DNA of 18,415 nucleotides from JBPESN01 sp051710625. GTDB lineage: Bacteria; Pseudomonadota; Gammaproteobacteria; Enterobacterales; Enterobacteriaceae. Below the pieces are notes generated by a model, which was given only the letters and a program-made list of their open reading frames with translations, had not been told where the DNA came from and did not search any database. The stretch spans positions 1-18,415 of the forward strand of contig NZ_JBPESN010000045.1 in assembly GCF_051710625.1 (NCBI RefSeq), written 5' to 3'. The translations under genes were made by a program, and so were the position numbers. Of the stretch, positions 16,447 through 18,415 are shown piece by piece (the stretch's first letter is position 1; each line of letters begins with the position of its first letter).

Positions 16447-16902
16447 TATGGATGGCGATAGCGGAGCACCCGCACAATGTCTAACTGATTCTGGGCGGCC
16501 TGCTGCTGGCGCTGGAAATGCTGGGCGTAAGCGGGTTTCTGCTGTGAAGCGGTATTGCCGCGCTGCTGGTAGGGTTGCTGACGTGGCTGGTGCCGATTGG
16601 CTGGGAGTGGCAGGGCGCGACCTTTGCCGTGCTTACCGTCGGTTCGGCCTGGCTGTGGTGGTATCGCTTGCGCGCCAGCGATTGCGGACGTCCAGTATCG
16701 GCGTTGAATCAGCGCGAGCAGTAGTTCATCGGGCTGCGCACGCGCCTATCCAAGCCCCTGAGCAACGGTTTCGACCGCCTGCGCGTGGGCGGCACCACCT
16801 GGCGCATCCAGGCCAGCGAAGATCTTGGCGGCGGGGACCTGGGTAGAGGTGTACGCCACCGAGGGGATTATCCTGCGCGTGCGGCGCGCCTTACCAGAAT
16901 AG
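16443..16902 (+). pseudogene. ybbJ: NfeD-like inner-membrane protein YbbJ, inactivated
   Basis: YbbJ is a small NfeD-family membrane protein normally encoded with an SPFH partner, here qmcA. The residual protein has the expected layout: two or three membrane helices (LILGGLLLALEMLGVSGFLL, SGIAALLVGLLTWLVPIGWE, FAVLTVGSAWLWWYRL) and a small OB-like soluble domain (NGFDRLRVGGTTWRIQASED). Stops are TAA 16482-16484, TGA 16545-16547 (Trp in E. coli) and TAG 16722-16724. A frameshift near 16845 puts the end (VEVYATEGIILRVRRALPE, TAG 16900-16902) out of frame. Four lesions in about 150 codons make it one of the most decayed genes here. The start ATG overlaps the qmcA stop. Confidence 0.9.
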
Positions 16903-16939
16903 CGGCAGCAGGCCTGAGCGGTCCTGCCTGCGGCGCAGC

Positions 16940-17371
16940 TTAATGCGACGACTGAACGGGATGCGAGCAACCGCAATTGCCCGCCAGATTGTCGATAATG
17001 GGGCAGTCTGCGCCTTGGTCACCCGAGCAACGCTCAGCCAGCGTCAGGAGATGTTGGCACATCTGGGTCAATTCGGCGATGTGCGTCTCAATCTCCTGTA
17101 CTTTCTTGAGCATCCGGCGTTTAACGTCGGCGCTGTGACGGCCGGGATCGTTAAACAACGCCACCAGTTCCCGGCACTCTTCCAGATTAAAACCCACCTG
17201 TCGCGCCTGACGCAGCAGCATCAATTCTTCCAGATGGCGGTCGTTATAGGTCGTTATAGCTGCGATAACCGTTTTCTCGACGCAGCGGTGGCGATACCAA
17301 GCTTTTTTGCTCGTAGAAACGGATCACCTTGGCGGTGAGCCCGGTTTTTTTGCCGCACGACTGATGTTTAT
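16940..17371 (-). pseudogene. cueR: Copper-responsive MerR-family regulator CueR, inactivated
   Basis: CueR senses Cu(I) and activates copA and cueO. The N-terminal helix-turn-helix (KKTGLTAKVIRFYEQKSLV, then PPLRRENGYRSYND) and the C-terminal part (LMLLRQARQVGFNLEECREL, RHSADVKRRMLKKVQEIE) match E. coli CueR. The metal loop CSGDQGADC keeps both Cys ligands. Three lesions are visible. The expected ATG reads ATA (17369-17371). A run of seven T on the plus strand (17345-17351) is one short of the correct frame. A perfect 10-bp tandem duplication (17239-17258) shifts the frame after YRSYND. The two indels sum to +9, so the ends are in phase but the DNA-binding region between is not. No copA lies next to it, unlike in many relatives. 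Confidence 0.92.
17239..17258. repeat. 10-bp perfect tandem duplication inside cueR
   Basis: GGTCGTTATA occurs twice with no gap. Removing one copy restores the CueR reading SYNDRHLEELMLLRQ, so the duplication is a derived inactivating change. Confidence 0.95.
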
Positions 17372-17727
17372 TGTTCTCTTCCAAAGCTCGCCGCCACGAC
17401 CGCAGCTTTGCTAAGCGTACCATCAGAGAACCGCCATTTGGACACCTTACGGGCCGCCGAGCGCAGACTCCTGTTAGCGGACCCGTATCGGTCACCGCAC
17501 CCGCACCGGCATCTGCTAGTGTAGCGCATCGCAACGCGCAGATACCATCCCGTCGGCAAAGGGCTGTCCCGCCCACGGCACGCCTTCGTCTACTCTGTCC
17601 TGCCCGATACAGGAGCAGGCGAGGTCTCGCGACCGTCCCGCCGCCCCTCACCGGACGGCGGAATGTGTGTTGCCATATTGCCCGTCAGCGGCAACGCCCT
17701 TGCGGCGTACTCGAGCTCGCCCAGGGG
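17372..17727. other. Intergenic region with no recognisable gene
   Basis: These 356 GC-rich bases lie upstream of the cueR remnant. Open frames exist on both strands (for example 17371-17994 plus and 17244-17651 minus), but their translations are Arg/Pro-rich, lack family motifs and look like frames kept open by high GC. In relatives the divergent copA gene and its CueR-dependent promoter could sit here, yet I see neither the copA N-terminus nor a CueR-type dyad. It may be the eroded remains of one or more genes. Confidence 0.4.
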
Positions 17728-18273
17728 TCAACCATTGCCGTCGACGGCGGCGTAGCGCGCCGCTTCAACATGCTCGCTGGTGTGAAAATCGACGCATTCA
17801 ACCTGACCATCAGGCGAGATAGTCAACGTCACCGCCATCTGAAAGTGCGGATAGATGTCCCGCTTGGGACCGTTAATATTAAATTCAAGATGCGCCTCTT
17901 CGCCCATCTGATAGAACAGTTCCACGGCGGTAGAAATCCCCCCCCCAGGACAAAATTCTCAATAAAGTCATTGGGAAAGGACGCCAATCCCTGATGGACA
18001 TCGGCAAAACCGCTTTGACTGCTCACCTCAACCAGCGCCGCCAGTTGCTGCGGCGTCAGTTTTTGATAAAGCCCGTGGGTGGCGTCGGTAATTTCCTCCT
18101 CAGTCATACGGCTGACGCCATTAAATACTGGCCGGCCATCGATGACGCTTTCACCGCTCAACCGCCACATATCGATTAACAACCAAGGCGGCGCCGTTTC
18201 CCCGATCGCCGTTTGGCTATCGTTCGCCAATTGCTCACGCACCGAACGGCTGATGCTCTGTTTCACTTTGAAG
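17728..18273 (-). pseudogene. Unknown protein gene, 5' end removed by IS, frameshifted
   Basis: I do not recognise this gene. From the IS boundary the minus strand reads HFKVKQSISRSVREQLAND, then PPWLLIDMWRLSGESVIDG, MTEEEITDATHGLYQKLTP, SQSGFADVHQGLASFPNDF and IENFVLGGG. A frame change then leads into ISTAVELFYQMGEEAHLEF, INGPKRDIYPHFQMAVTLTI and VECVDFHTSEHVEAARYAAV, ending at TGA 17728-17730. About 180 residues remain. The composition is that of a real soluble protein, mixed alpha/beta with no membrane segment or Cys pair. The frameshift falls at a run of nine G on the coding strand (17938-17946). The start is missing, and the IS end at 18274 touches the coding region, so the insertion probably removed it. 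Confidence 0.6.
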
Positions 18274-18415
18274 TGATCAACTAAAACGGGCCACCGCGTT
18301 AGCGTTTTTCCAGTGTCTATTTTCTGATTCGTTTGGTGGCAACCCACCGTTATATTCATGTGGCCTGAGTGCGCTGTAATATCTCACGATATAGTCGGTA
18401 ATTTCATAAGCGGCT
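18274..18415 (-). mobile_element. Second copy of the IS3-family element, right-end fragment
   Basis: The sequence from TGATCAACTAAAAC onward is the inverted counterpart of the left-edge element near 800-941, about 90 percent identical by eye. Its terminal repeat starts with TG, as in IS3-family ends. The element runs out of the window, so its length and integrity are unknown. It lies in the opposite orientation to the left copy and abuts the truncated unknown gene. Confidence 0.85.
18277..18415 (-). CDS. IS3-family transposase OrfB, C-terminal end (partial)
   Basis: The minus strand encodes YEITDYIVRYYSALRPHEYN, then GGLPPNESENRHWKNANAVA and a TGA (18277-18279) that overlaps the terminal repeat. 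This is the C-terminal tail of OrfB, and it is uninterrupted here where the left copy is frameshifted. It therefore shows the original reading. Whether the rest of this copy is active cannot be seen, because it continues beyond the window. Confidence 0.8.
   Translation of the reverse strand, partial: AAYEITDYIVRYYSALRPHEYNGGLPPNESENRHWKNANAVARFS

Noticed and set aside
6646..17371. All frameshifts as sequencing errors
   Set aside because: Some single-base indels in homopolymers could be errors, but most genes carry several lesion types, including in-frame stops, 10-11 base indels and large deletions, so true decay is the better explanation for most of them.
17372..17727. Possible copA start or CueR-controlled promoter upstream of cueR
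   Set aside because: I looked for the copA N-terminus with its CxxC metal site and for a CueR-type dyad between promoter elements, and found neither.
17371..17994. Plus-strand open frame of 207 codons near the right edge
   Set aside because: It is Arg/Pro-rich, antisense to the unknown gene remnant in its second half, and without motifs. It is best explained by high GC content.
1..18415. CRISPR array, toxin-antitoxin module, defence or biosynthetic system
   Set aside because: No spaced repeats, no cas-like genes and no small co-directional gene pairs of that type were seen. The known gene order accounts for almost all of the sequence.

Overview
The window looks like a chromosomal segment of a gammaproteobacterium of the order Enterobacterales that is undergoing genome decay, most likely a Sodalis-type insect symbiont. 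Gene order closely follows the Escherichia coli region running from argU/folD through cysS, ppiB, lpxH and purEK to the ybb cluster and cueR. About half of the recognisable genes carry stop codons, frameshifts or deletions, and IS3-family fragments sit at both edges. The Sodalis assignment is an inference from protein similarity recalled from memory plus the pseudogene load; no database search was possible.

Left edge (1-1700): the 3' part of a dead IS3-family element runs into a truncated, broken tyrosine-recombinase (phage integrase) gene. The integrase ends 15 bases from the 3' end of a tRNA-Arg(TCT) gene. This is the place and arrangement of prophage DLP12 at argU in E. coli, so it is probably a prophage or island remnant.

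Core block (1700-6650): folD and ybcJ form a tight pair, cysS is divergent from ppiB, and lpxH follows ppiB closely. A small ASCH-domain gene lies on the minus strand. All six read as intact. They cover one-carbon metabolism, cysteinyl-tRNA synthesis, protein folding and lipid A synthesis. folD and cysS each contain what looks like an in-frame 6-base tandem expansion.

Purine block (6530-8250): purE and purK keep the overlapping ATGA operon arrangement and a consensus PurR operator upstream, but both genes are inactivated. A strong hairpin separates them from the convergent icd gene, which encodes an intact monomeric-type NADP-isocitrate dehydrogenase of 743 residues (8252-10483).

Decayed block (10790-17371): ybbP and ybbA (minus), tesA, ybbO, ybbN, qmcA and ybbJ (plus) and cueR (minus) are consecutive and every one is disrupted. 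Lesions include Trp-to-stop changes, small indels, two large deletions in ybbP and several short tandem duplications (10 bp in cueR, an expanded pentamer in ybbA, 4 bp in ybbN). This removes an ABC-type exporter, a lysophospholipase/thioesterase, a short-chain dehydrogenase, a thioredoxin-like co-chaperone, a membrane SPFH protein with its NfeD-like partner, and copper sensing.

Right edge (17372-18415): about 350 bases hold no gene I can identify. Then comes a truncated unknown gene with a frameshift at a 9-G run, then a second copy of the left-edge IS in the opposite orientation, running out of the window. I found no CRISPR array, toxin-antitoxin pair, biosynthetic cluster or other new system. 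The interest lies in the decay pattern and in what survived it.
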